Notes under the pieces: generated by a model
The model's input: the letters and a program-made list of their open reading frames with translations, nothing else
What the model was told of the DNA's origin: nothing
Databases searched by the model: none
Made by a program: the position numbers and the translations under genes
Source of the DNA: CBFCZU01 sp965602635
GTDB taxonomy: Bacteria > Planctomycetota > Phycisphaerae > SM23-33
DNA: 6,678 nucleotides
Reading direction: 5' to 3'
Assembly: GCA_965602635.1 (NCBI GenBank)
Contig: CBFCZU010000234.1
Coordinates: 1-6,678 of the forward strand
Shown: positions 1-6,678 of the stretch, piece by piece
Layout: each line of letters starts with the position of its first letter
Numbering within the stretch: position 1 is the stretch's first letter

Positions 1-176
1 GCCTTGGCCTTGGCCTTGGCAGGTGGCTTCTTCCTTGTCGCCTTTCGCGCGGCGGCCTTGCGTGCCTTCTCCGCCTTGGCTTTGGCTTCGGCTCTGGCCT
101 TTGCCCTGGCCTCGGCTACCGCCTCGGCCTTGGCTTTTGCCTCGGCCTTGGCCTTTGCTTCGGCCTCGGCCAGTTT
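1..176 (-). repeat. Low-complexity Lys/Ala/Glu codon repeat in the tail of the HhH-GPD-like gene
   Basis: The segment is built from GGCCTT/GGCCTC-type hexamers on the plus strand, which read as Ala-Lys and Ala-Glu pairs on the minus strand. It includes a tandem pair of 18-bp units, 123-140 and 141-158, that differ at one base (135 versus 153). Positions 1-20 are three more copies of a KA hexamer running to the edge. The array is coding, stays in frame, and probably varies in length between strains by slippage or unequal exchange. Confidence 0.8.
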
Positions 177-803
177 CCGGCGGCGGGCAAGCTCTCTGCC
201 CACCCGAGCAGCCGACTTGGCGGCGTATTCGCGAAGCGCCTCGTCGCAGCGAACGGCATCCTTGTTGAGGATGATCCGCTCCAGGAACCCCTGAAGGTCG
301 TTCAGATCGCTGTCCGGGTCGATGTACCCGTCCAGCTTCAGGGCCTCCAGCAGGAGGTTATCGACGGGGATGGCGTGTCCCTGGAAGCCGTAGAGTGTCA
401 CCACGCTCTCGGCGTAGGGGCTCAGCCCGCACTCCTTGCGCAGCAGCTTGCGGACCTCCCGCTTGGTCTTGGGCGCCAGGTAGTCCAGCGACAGGCTATT
501 CATGCGCCGGTACAGGACCCCGAGCGCCACGGTCATTGTCACGGCCTTGGCTTGGGACCCGAGGAAGTCCGCGCCCAGGCGCTCGGCGATGTCCTTGACG
601 GGGCTGACCCGCAGCTCGTTGAAGTCAACGAACTCATCCTCCAGCACCTCCATGGCCTTGGCGGCCTTGCGGGCTGGGACGTCCTCTTCCAGGATTCCCA
701 TCAGCATCAGGCGAACGGTGTCCTCTGTATCGCGCGGCGGCTGCTTGCGGGCCTGGGAGAAGATCTTCTTCATCTTTTTCTGATAGCTGGCGCTGTTCTT
801 CAT
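1..803 (-). CDS. HhH-GPD (endonuclease III-like) fold protein with Lys/Ala-rich histone H1-like tail, 3' end outside window
   Basis: The minus-strand frame is open from an ATG at 803 to the window edge: 267 codons with no stop. It starts 2 nt after the rbfA stop, so it is almost certainly cotranscribed; AAGG at 816-813 could serve as ribosome site, and a second in-frame ATG lies at residue 11. Residues about 28-195 align by eye with the endonuclease III/HhH-GPD fold. A helical start (VRLMLMGILEED) is followed by DFNELRVSPVKDIAERLG, then a hairpin-like CGLSPYAESVVTLYGF and HAIPVDNLLLEAL, matching the GVGRKTANVV...AVDTH region. The aspartate (D148) is kept. The catalytic lysine position appears to be Y130, and no Cys-rich iron-sulfur loop is present. 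Residues 207-267 are almost only K, A, E and R, ending in KKPPAKAKAK as in H1-like DNA-binding tails. Inference: nucleic-acid binding, perhaps a lysine-less glycosylase or a non-catalytic relative. The coding call is firm; the family call is moderate. Confidence 0.68.
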   Translation of the reverse strand, partial: MKNSASYQKKMKKIFSQARKQPPRDTEDTVRLMLMGILEEDVPARKAAKAMEVLEDEFVDFNELRVSPVKDIAERLGADFLGSQAKAVTMTVALGVLYRRMNSLSLDYLAPKTKREVRKLLRKECGLSPYAESVVTLYGFQGHAIPVDNLLLEALKLDGYIDPDSDLNDLQGFLERIILNKDAVRCDEALREYAAKSAARVGRELARRRKLAEAEAKAKAEAKAKAEAVAEARAKARAEAKAKAEKARKAAARKATRKKPPAKAKAK

Positions 804-805
804 TG

Positions 806-1234
806 TCAGGGGCCTTGTGTATCCTGCGGGGTCTCCTCGGTATCCGCTTGGTCGTCCCCGGGGGCCTGCTGCGCCTCCTTGGCGCGGATTTCGTCCATTG
901 CCTGTCGGATGATGTCCCAGGTCTTCAGCGCGCCCTTGAACTGCTCGTCCGCGAGGAAGCTCAGGGTCGGCATATAGCGCAGCTTGACCTGCTGGCGGCA
1001 GAGCCCGGCGACCCGTCCGGCGGCGTGGTTGAGCGCCTGGATCGCGAGCCGCTGCTGGACCTCGCTGCCCATCACCGAGACATACACCTTCGCCCGGAGC
1101 AGGTCCTCCTGGACCTTGACCCGGGTGATCGAGGTTCGCGCAACGTCGATGCGCGGGTCGGACAGCGCCCGCAGGAGGATCTGCCCGATGGTCTGCTGCA
1201 GCAACTTCCCGATACGTTCGGTCCTTCGGCTCAT
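806..1234 (-). CDS. rbfA: 30S ribosome-binding factor A (RbfA)
   Basis: RbfA is a small KH-fold protein that binds the immature 30S subunit and helps finish the 5' end of 16S rRNA, also supporting growth in the cold. The 142-residue product matches the family in length and pattern. It has an N-terminal MSRRTERIGKLLQQTIGQIL helix, a TSITRVKVQEDLLRAKVYVSVMG strand-helix block (about residues 34-56), and the RYMPTLSFLADEQF strand (about residues 86-99). The last 25 residues are a polar, acidic tail outside the fold. The start is ATG at 1234, 10 nt after the stop of the upstream DUF503 gene; the ribosome site is weak (GAG/GGA within TGAGCGGCCGGAA), so translation may be coupled to the upstream gene. 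The next gene begins 2 nt after the TGA stop. Confidence 0.95.
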   Translation of the reverse strand: MSRRTERIGKLLQQTIGQILLRALSDPRIDVARTSITRVKVQEDLLRAKVYVSVMGSEVQQRLAIQALNHAAGRVAGLCRQQVKLRYMPTLSFLADEQFKGALKTWDIIRQAMDEIRAKEAQQAPGDDQADTEETPQDTQGP

Positions 1235-1244
1235 TTCCGGCCGC

Positions 1245-1532
1245 TCAAATTACTTCGATCTCGTACTCAAGCAGAACCCACGTCCGGTTGCCCTTGGCGG
1301 CGTTGACGACCCTCTGCAGCGCGCCGCGGAGGTATCCCGAGTCGTTGCCGACCATAGCCACCGCCAGGGTCCCGCGGCGAATGTTGTCGAGGTGGTCGAC
1401 TTCGGCGATGGACACGTTGGCCCGGCTGGCGATCCGGTCCTTGAAGCCCTTGACCACGCGACGCTTGTCCTTGAGGGTCATGGCGTCACCGATCATGACG
1501 TCCAGGTGAAGCAGGCCAACCTTCGTCGCCAT
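1245..1532 (-). CDS. ylxP: DUF503 / YlxP family protein
   Basis: This 95-residue protein matches the DUF503 family (YlxP in Bacillus), a small alpha/beta protein repeatedly found between infB and rbfA. Family signs are VGLLHLDVMI at the start, LKDKRRVVKGFKDRI (about residues 20-34), the NVSIAEVDH motif (about 39-47), AVAMVGNDSGYLRGAL (about 57-72), and a C-terminal strand ending EYEIEVI. The biochemical role is not well established; its constant place in this operon points to ribosome assembly or initiation, which is inference. ATG at 1532 lies 34 nt after the infB stop, with only a weak GGGA ribosome site. The gene is complete and of normal length. Confidence 0.9.
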   Translation of the reverse strand: MATKVGLLHLDVMIGDAMTLKDKRRVVKGFKDRIASRANVSIAEVDHLDNIRRGTLAVAMVGNDSGYLRGALQRVVNAAKGNRTWVLLEYEIEVI

Positions 1533-1552
1533 CGCGTGTTCCCGGTGCGGTG

Positions 1553-1566
1553 GAGGGCCCGGGCCC

Positions 1567-1568
<2 letters not shown>
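1553..1568 (-). repeat. Perfect 16-bp palindrome at the infB stop codon
   Basis: GAGGGCCCGGGCCCTC equals its own reverse complement. It covers two bases of the infB TGA stop and lies in the 34-nt gap before the DUF503 gene. In RNA it could form a 7-bp GC stem only with a too-tight loop, or a slightly shorter stem. No T-run follows on the minus strand, so it is not an intrinsic terminator. It might slow ribosomes or protect mRNA ends, but chance in GC-rich DNA is possible. Confidence 0.6.
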
Positions 1569-4245
<2,677 letters not shown>

Positions 4246-4251
4246 AAGCCG

Positions 4252-4257
4252 TCTCCC
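4252..4257 (-). promoter_or_regulatory. Shine-Dalgarno site supporting the TTG start of infB
   Basis: GGGAGA on the minus strand, 6-7 nt before TTG at 4245, is a good ribosome site and decides the start together with the conserved IF-2 N-terminus. A 7-bp GC stem (4257-4273) touches its 5' end and could compete with ribosome binding. Confidence 0.65.
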
Positions 4258-4318
4258 GCCGCCTGTGGCGGCGTCGCATCATGCGGCATGTTCCGGCGGC
4301 GCCGGGGCCGACACGGCC
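4257..4318 (-). other. Three small GC hairpins in the nusA-infB gap
   Basis: The 73-nt gap holds GGCCG-ACA-CGGCC (4306-4318), CCGGC-GGC-GCCGG (4293-4305) and a 7-bp stem CGCCGCC-TGT-GGCGGCG (4257-4273). All have 3-nt loops and lie nearly end to end. None is followed by T residues on the minus strand, so they are not intrinsic terminators. They may shape mRNA processing or infB translation. GC-rich DNA produces such stems easily, so significance is uncertain. Confidence 0.4.
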
Positions 4319-5992
4319 TTATCCGGTCGCCTTCGGCTCTTCCTCTTGAGATTCTATCGTCCCGTCCGGGTCATCATCCTCAGTAGCGGGCACGTCGCCC
4401 GCAGGCGTTCCGCCGTCGGCAGGCTTGTCGTCCTGTACCCCGACCGGCTCGGACTCCTGCTCCGCCACGACGGGGGCAATGACACTCTCAGCCGCCTCGC
4501 CGGCAGGGGGCACGTCCTCCTCGGCCGATGGCGGCGCGGCGGCGGGCTCAGGTGGCGCAGGCTCGGCAAGTTCGCCGCCGGCAACCTCCGCGGCAGCGCC
4601 CGGCTCGGCGGCCGCCAAAGGCTCCACGGACTCGTCGGGCGAAACCTCTGCGGCGGCGGCCTCAGGCGGCGCAGGCTCGGCAAGTTCGCCGCCGGCGACC
4701 TCCGCGGCAGCGCCCGGCTCGGCGGCCGCCAAAGGCTCCACGGACTCGTCGGCCGAAACCTCTGCGGCGGCGGCCTCTGCGGCGGCGGCCGCTGCCGCCG
4801 CGGCCGCTACCGCCGCGGCCTCGGCCTTCTTCTCCTCAGCCTTGGCCTCGGCAACGCGCTTGGCCTCTTCGCTGCAACGCGCCACGATCCGCTCGGCCAG
4901 CGACCGCTCCAGTTGCAGCTCCTTGACCAGCGGATCGGGGCCCACCTCCTCCACGTCCAGCACGTTGACCATGCCAAGGGCGATGATCTGGCTGACGATC
5001 TGACTGTCCACGCCTTCGAGGTCCAGCAGGGCCTTTTCCAGGACGTCCAGCCCGCCGTTGAACTCGGCGGGGGTGAGGATGTCCACGTCCCATTGCGTCA
5101 GCCTTGCCGCCAGCCGGACGTTCTGGCCCCGCTTGCCGATGGCGAGCGAGAGCTGGTCCTCGACCACGACGACGATGGCACGCCCCAGCTCGAAGCACAG
5201 CGAGACGTCGTACACCTCCGCCGGCTTGAGGGCGTTGGCGATCAGGATCTTGGAGGAATCGTTCCAGCGGACGATGTCGATCTTCTCACCGCCCAGCTCG
5301 TCGACGATGCTCTTGATCCGGCTGCCGCGCACGCCCACGCAGGCTCCCACCGCGTCCACTTTCGCGTCGAGGCTGTTGACCGCGACCTTGGTGCGATAGC
5401 CGGCCTCGCGCGCCAGGGCGCAGATCTCGATTATCTTCTCCGCCACTTCGGGCACCTCAAGGTCGAAGAGCCGGCGGATGAAGTCCGGATGCGTCCGCGA
5501 CAGCACGATGCGGATCTGGCTGCCCTGCTCGCGGACGTCGAGCACCATCGCCCGGAGGCGGTCCTCGGGCATGTGCGTCTCGCCGGGGATCTGCTCGCTG
5601 CGAGGCAGGATGGCCTCGGCCCGGCCGATTTCGGCCACCAGGGTTCCGCCCTCTCGCCGGACGACTCGCCCGGTGACGATTTGCCCCTTGCGCTCCACGA
5701 ATTCGTCGAAGATGCTGTCGCGTTCGGCCTCGCGAATCTTCTGGATCATCACCTGCTTGGCCGTTTGGGCGGCGATCCGCCCCAGCTCGCGCATGGAGAG
5801 CGTCTCGCCCCCGACCGAGGCGCTGATATCGCCGCTCTCGCGATCGATGCGCACCTCGATGTCCTCGGTCCGGTCGTAGGCCTTGCGGACGGCGGACATC
5901 ATCGCCGCCTCGAGGTCGACGAATACGGTCTCCCGTTCGATGTTCCTGTCGCGGGCGATGCCGTCTATGATTCGCAGTAGTTCCTGATTCAT
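4319..5992 (-). CDS. nusA: Transcription termination/antitermination factor NusA
   Basis: NusA binds RNA polymerase and nascent RNA, adjusting pausing, intrinsic termination and antitermination. The 557-residue product has an N-terminal RNAP-binding domain (1-100, MNQELLRIIDGIARDRNI start), an S1 domain (about 104-170, GQIVTGRVVRREGG), KH1 (about 200-265, VGACVGVRGSRIKSI) and KH2 (about 270-305, AIGKRGQNVRLAARL). Residues about 320-380 look like one copy of the helix-hairpin acidic repeat of long NusA proteins. A tail (380-557) rich in Ala, Glu and Pro follows, with poly-alanine (391-410) and a 38-residue tandem duplication. ATG at 5992 is chosen because the family N-terminus begins there and AAGGA lies 5 nt upstream; an in-frame GTG at 6055 would translate through the terminator hairpin and is rejected. 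It heads the operon; rimP is not upstream as is common elsewhere. Confidence 0.98.
   Translation of the reverse strand: MNQELLRIIDGIARDRNIERETVFVDLEAAMMSAVRKAYDRTEDIEVRIDRESGDISASVGGETLSMRELGRIAAQTAKQVMIQKIREAERDSIFDEFVERKGQIVTGRVVRREGGTLVAEIGRAEAILPRSEQIPGETHMPEDRLRAMVLDVREQGSQIRIVLSRTHPDFIRRLFDLEVPEVAEKIIEICALAREAGYRTKVAVNSLDAKVDAVGACVGVRGSRIKSIVDELGGEKIDIVRWNDSSKILIANALKPAEVYDVSLCFELGRAIVVVVEDQLSLAIGKRGQNVRLAARLTQWDVDILTPAEFNGGLDVLEKALLDLEGVDSQIVSQIIALGMVNVLDVEEVGPDPLVKELQLERSLAERIVARCSEEAKRVAEAKAEEKKAEAAAVAAAAAAAAAAEAAAAEVSADESVEPLAAAEPGAAAEVAGGELAEPAPPEAAAAEVSPDESVEPLAAAEPGAAAEVAGGELAEPAPPEPAAAPPSAEEDVPPAGEAAESVIAPVVAEQESEPVGVQDDKPADGGTPAGDVPATEDDDPDGTIESQEEEPKATG
4547..4774 (-). repeat. 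Tandem direct repeat, 2 x 114 bp, inside nusA
   Basis: Copies 4547-4660 and 4661-4774 are adjacent, in frame (38 codons each), and differ at three bases: 4553/4667, 4583/4697 and 4639/4753. The first two fall at wobble positions and are silent; the third changes Ala to Pro in SADESV versus SPDESV. The unit encodes an Ala/Glu/Pro-rich acidic segment of the NusA tail. At about 97% identity the duplication looks recent. Confidence 0.97.
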
Positions 5993-5997
5993 GCTTT

Positions 5998-6002
5998 TCC
6001 TT
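5998..6002 (-). promoter_or_regulatory. Shine-Dalgarno site of nusA
   Basis: AAGGA on the minus strand, 5 nt before ATG at 5992, fixes the nusA start at the conserved N-terminus. A strong GC hairpin (6007-6023) ends 4 nt upstream of it. Confidence 0.75.
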
Positions 6003-6006
6003 GCCG

Positions 6007-6023
6007 GGCGGGCCAGGCCCGCC
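6007..6023 (-). other. GC-rich hairpin just upstream of the nusA ribosome site
   Basis: GGCGGGCC and GGCCCGCC flank a single base (6015), giving a 7-bp GC stem with a 3-nt loop in RNA. It sits between the intrinsic terminator and the Shine-Dalgarno site. No T-run follows. It could stabilise the mRNA 5' end or block ribosome access; the effect is inferred. Confidence 0.55.
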
Positions 6024-6029
6024 GCAGCG

Positions 6030-6057
6030 AAAAAAAAGTGGGTCTTCTCGCCCACTT
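6030..6057 (-). terminator. Rho-independent terminator upstream of nusA
   Basis: On the minus strand AAGTGGG (6057-6051) pairs with CCCACTT (6042-6036) around an 8-nt loop, and the arm runs into six more T residues (eight consecutive T in all, 6037-6030). This is a textbook intrinsic terminator pointing towards nusA. It lies 134 nt past the ABC ATPase stop and 37 nt before the nusA ATG. It may simply end the upstream transcript, or act as an attenuator in the nusA leader. Confidence 0.82.
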
Positions 6058-6060
6058 ATA
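6055..6060 (-). promoter_or_regulatory. Possible -10 element (TATAAG) overlapping the terminator arm
   Basis: TATAAG reads on the minus strand in an AT-rich island (TTTTATAAG) within otherwise GC-rich DNA. A transcript starting about 7 nt downstream would begin inside the terminator loop, escape the terminator and give a leader of roughly 55 nt. No convincing -35 hexamer is present at 16-19 nt spacing, so support is weak. Confidence 0.22.
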
Positions 6061-6079
6061 AAACCGACAGGCGTGTCCT

Positions 6080-6129
6080 GGCGCTCAGGGACGCATAGTC
6101 GCTCCCGGCCAAGCTTCTGGCCTCGCGCC
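6080..6129 (-). other. Candidate three-way-junction fold in the nusA leader
   Basis: Minus-strand RNA could pair GGCGC (6129-6125) with GCGCC (6084-6080), enclosing two adjacent hairpins: GGCCA-GAAGCT-TGGCC (6122-6107) and GGGAGCG-ACTATG-CGTCCC with one bulged G (6106-6088). The fold ends 22 nt before the terminator stem. No known riboswitch or T-box motif was recognised. Short GC stems arise by chance at this composition, and transcription of the region is not shown. Confidence 0.28.
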
Positions 6130-6160
6130 GCACTTCGGCCCGGGTGGGCTGACTCCTCCA

Positions 6161-6191
6161 GCCGGCACTCGCCGGCCGGGCGAATTCGCCC
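6161..6191 (-). other. Two tandem GC hairpins at the ABC ATPase stop codon
   Basis: GGGCG-AATT-CGCCC (6178-6191) is a perfect 14-bp palindrome reaching the stop codon, followed by GCCGGC-ACTC-GCCGGC (6161-6176). Neither has a downstream T-run. They could protect the 3' end of the upstream mRNA from exonucleases; this is inferred from position. Confidence 0.4.
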
Positions 6192-6678
6192 TAGGTTTGA
6201 ACACCGGCCGAGACTCCGCCGAGACACAGGTTGCCGCCCGCGTCTCCCGGTTCAAAAAAGTGGACCTTCTCTAAGTCCAGGTACATCTGTTGCTGCTGTC
6301 GCTCCTCAAGCCGCTCGTGTGCGTCCACCCGCGCCACCAGCGCGGCGCCGTCTCCCGCCGACATGTGGACGTCCATCTTGTCGCCCAGCACCTCCACGAC
6401 GTTCACCGTGACGGGTATGGTGTTATCCGTCCCGGCGAAGCGTCCGGCCGGATTGGACGACATGGCTTCCGGGCGGACTCCCATGACCACATCCCGCCCG
6501 ACGTGGCCGGCCAGGGCGTCGGTCTGCGCGTCGCTCATGGCGATCTTGCCAGCGCCGCCCTCCCAATGCAGCCGCCCGTCGGAGCGAGCCACCGTCCCGG
6601 AAAGGAAGTTCATCGGCGGCGTTCCCACGAAACCCGCCACGAAACGGTTCACCGGCCGCTCGTACACTTCCAGCGGCG
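6191..6678 (-). CDS. ABC transporter ATP-binding protein, MsmX/UgpC/MalK type, C-terminal part
   Basis: Only the last 161 residues lie in the window; the frame is open at the right edge and ends at TAG (6193-6191). The segment starts with PLEVYERPVNRFVAGFVGTP, the linker that follows the nucleotide-binding domain in carbohydrate-importer ATPases. It then has PMNFLSGTV and a regulatory OB/TOBE domain with MGVRPEAM. The Walker A, signature and Walker B motifs would lie outside the window. Such ATPases energise uptake of sugars, glycerol phosphate or similar solutes and sit on the cytoplasmic face of the membrane; the substrate cannot be read from this part. Its end (DLEKVHFFEPGD) is a divergent form of the family's usual strand. 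It appears functionally unrelated to the nusA operon, from which a terminator separates it. Confidence 0.92.
   Translation of the reverse strand, partial: PLEVYERPVNRFVAGFVGTPPMNFLSGTVARSDGRLHWEGGAGKIAMSDAQTDALAGHVGRDVVMGVRPEAMSSNPAGRFAGTDNTIPVTVNVVEVLGDKMDVHMSAGDGAALVARVDAHERLEERQQQQMYLDLEKVHFFEPGDAGGNLCLGGVSAGVQT

Noticed and set aside
375..977. 200-codon plus-strand frame opposite the HhH-GPD-like gene and the end of rbfA
   Set aside because: It lies antisense to two minus-strand frames with convincing family patterns and tight operon spacing; no recognisable product.
5993..6055. 21-residue N-terminal extension of NusA from a GTG at 6055
   Set aside because: It would be translated through the terminator stem and has no ribosome site, while ATG at 5992 has AAGGA and matches the family start.
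6085..6096. Three-codon reading frame (Met-Arg-Pro-stop) in the nusA leader, preceded by GGGAG
   Set aside because: Too short to judge; a start, a stop and a purine-rich hexamer occur together by chance often enough.
6080..6129. The junction-like fold considered as a tRNA or T-box leader
   Set aside because: No acceptor stem with CCA position, no T-loop GTTCGA-type motif and no T-box consensus are present.
6183..6188. EcoRI site GAATTC at the centre of a 14-bp palindrome, considered as a cloning scar
   Set aside because: The site reads through naturally into the ABC gene stop and no vector sequence is seen next to it.
5457..6227. 256-codon minus-strand frame overlapping the start of nusA
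   Set aside because: An Arg/Gly-rich shifted-frame shadow of nusA that runs through the intergenic terminator.

Overview
This GC-rich window reads almost entirely on the minus strand. It holds a translation/transcription housekeeping operon, in transcription order nusA (NusA), infB (IF-2), a DUF503/YlxP-type gene, rbfA (RbfA), and a fifth gene that is still open at the left edge. The right edge carries the C-terminal part of an unrelated-looking sugar-type ABC transporter ATPase, also on the minus strand. No tRNA, rRNA, insertion sequence or CRISPR array is visible. The long plus-strand open frames are antisense shadows of these genes.

The organism is a high-GC bacterium. The style of the NusA N-terminus, the long Ala/Pro/Glu-rich linkers in IF-2 and NusA, and an HhH-GPD-like gene after rbfA suggest a member of the Planctomycetota or a relative. 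That placement rests on remembered family resemblance only and is tentative.

Layout, right to left. (1) 6678-6191: end of an MsmX/UgpC/MalK-type ATPase. (2) 6190-5993: a 198-nt intergenic region with tandem GC hairpins at the ABC stop codon, a possible three-way-junction fold, a clear intrinsic terminator (stem plus eight T) 37 nt before nusA, and a further GC hairpin abutting the nusA Shine-Dalgarno. (3) 5992-4319: nusA, with a 114-bp tandem duplication and a poly-alanine tract in its tail. (4) 4245-1567: infB, starting at TTG. (5) 1532-1245: DUF503 gene. (6) 1234-806: rbfA. (7) 803-1: a partial gene for a protein with an endonuclease III-like HhH-GPD fold and a Lys/Ala/Glu-rich, histone-H1-like tail.

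The first four operon genes form the familiar nusA-infB-rbfA cluster: transcription elongation/antitermination, initiator tRNA placement, and 30S maturation. rimP (usually before nusA), ylxR and the L7Ae-like gene (often between nusA and infB), and truB (often after rbfA) are not at their usual places within the window. The points most worth a second look are the HhH-GPD-like protein, which lacks the endonuclease III catalytic lysine and iron-sulfur cysteines, and the structured, terminator-bearing leader of nusA, whose product itself acts at terminators.
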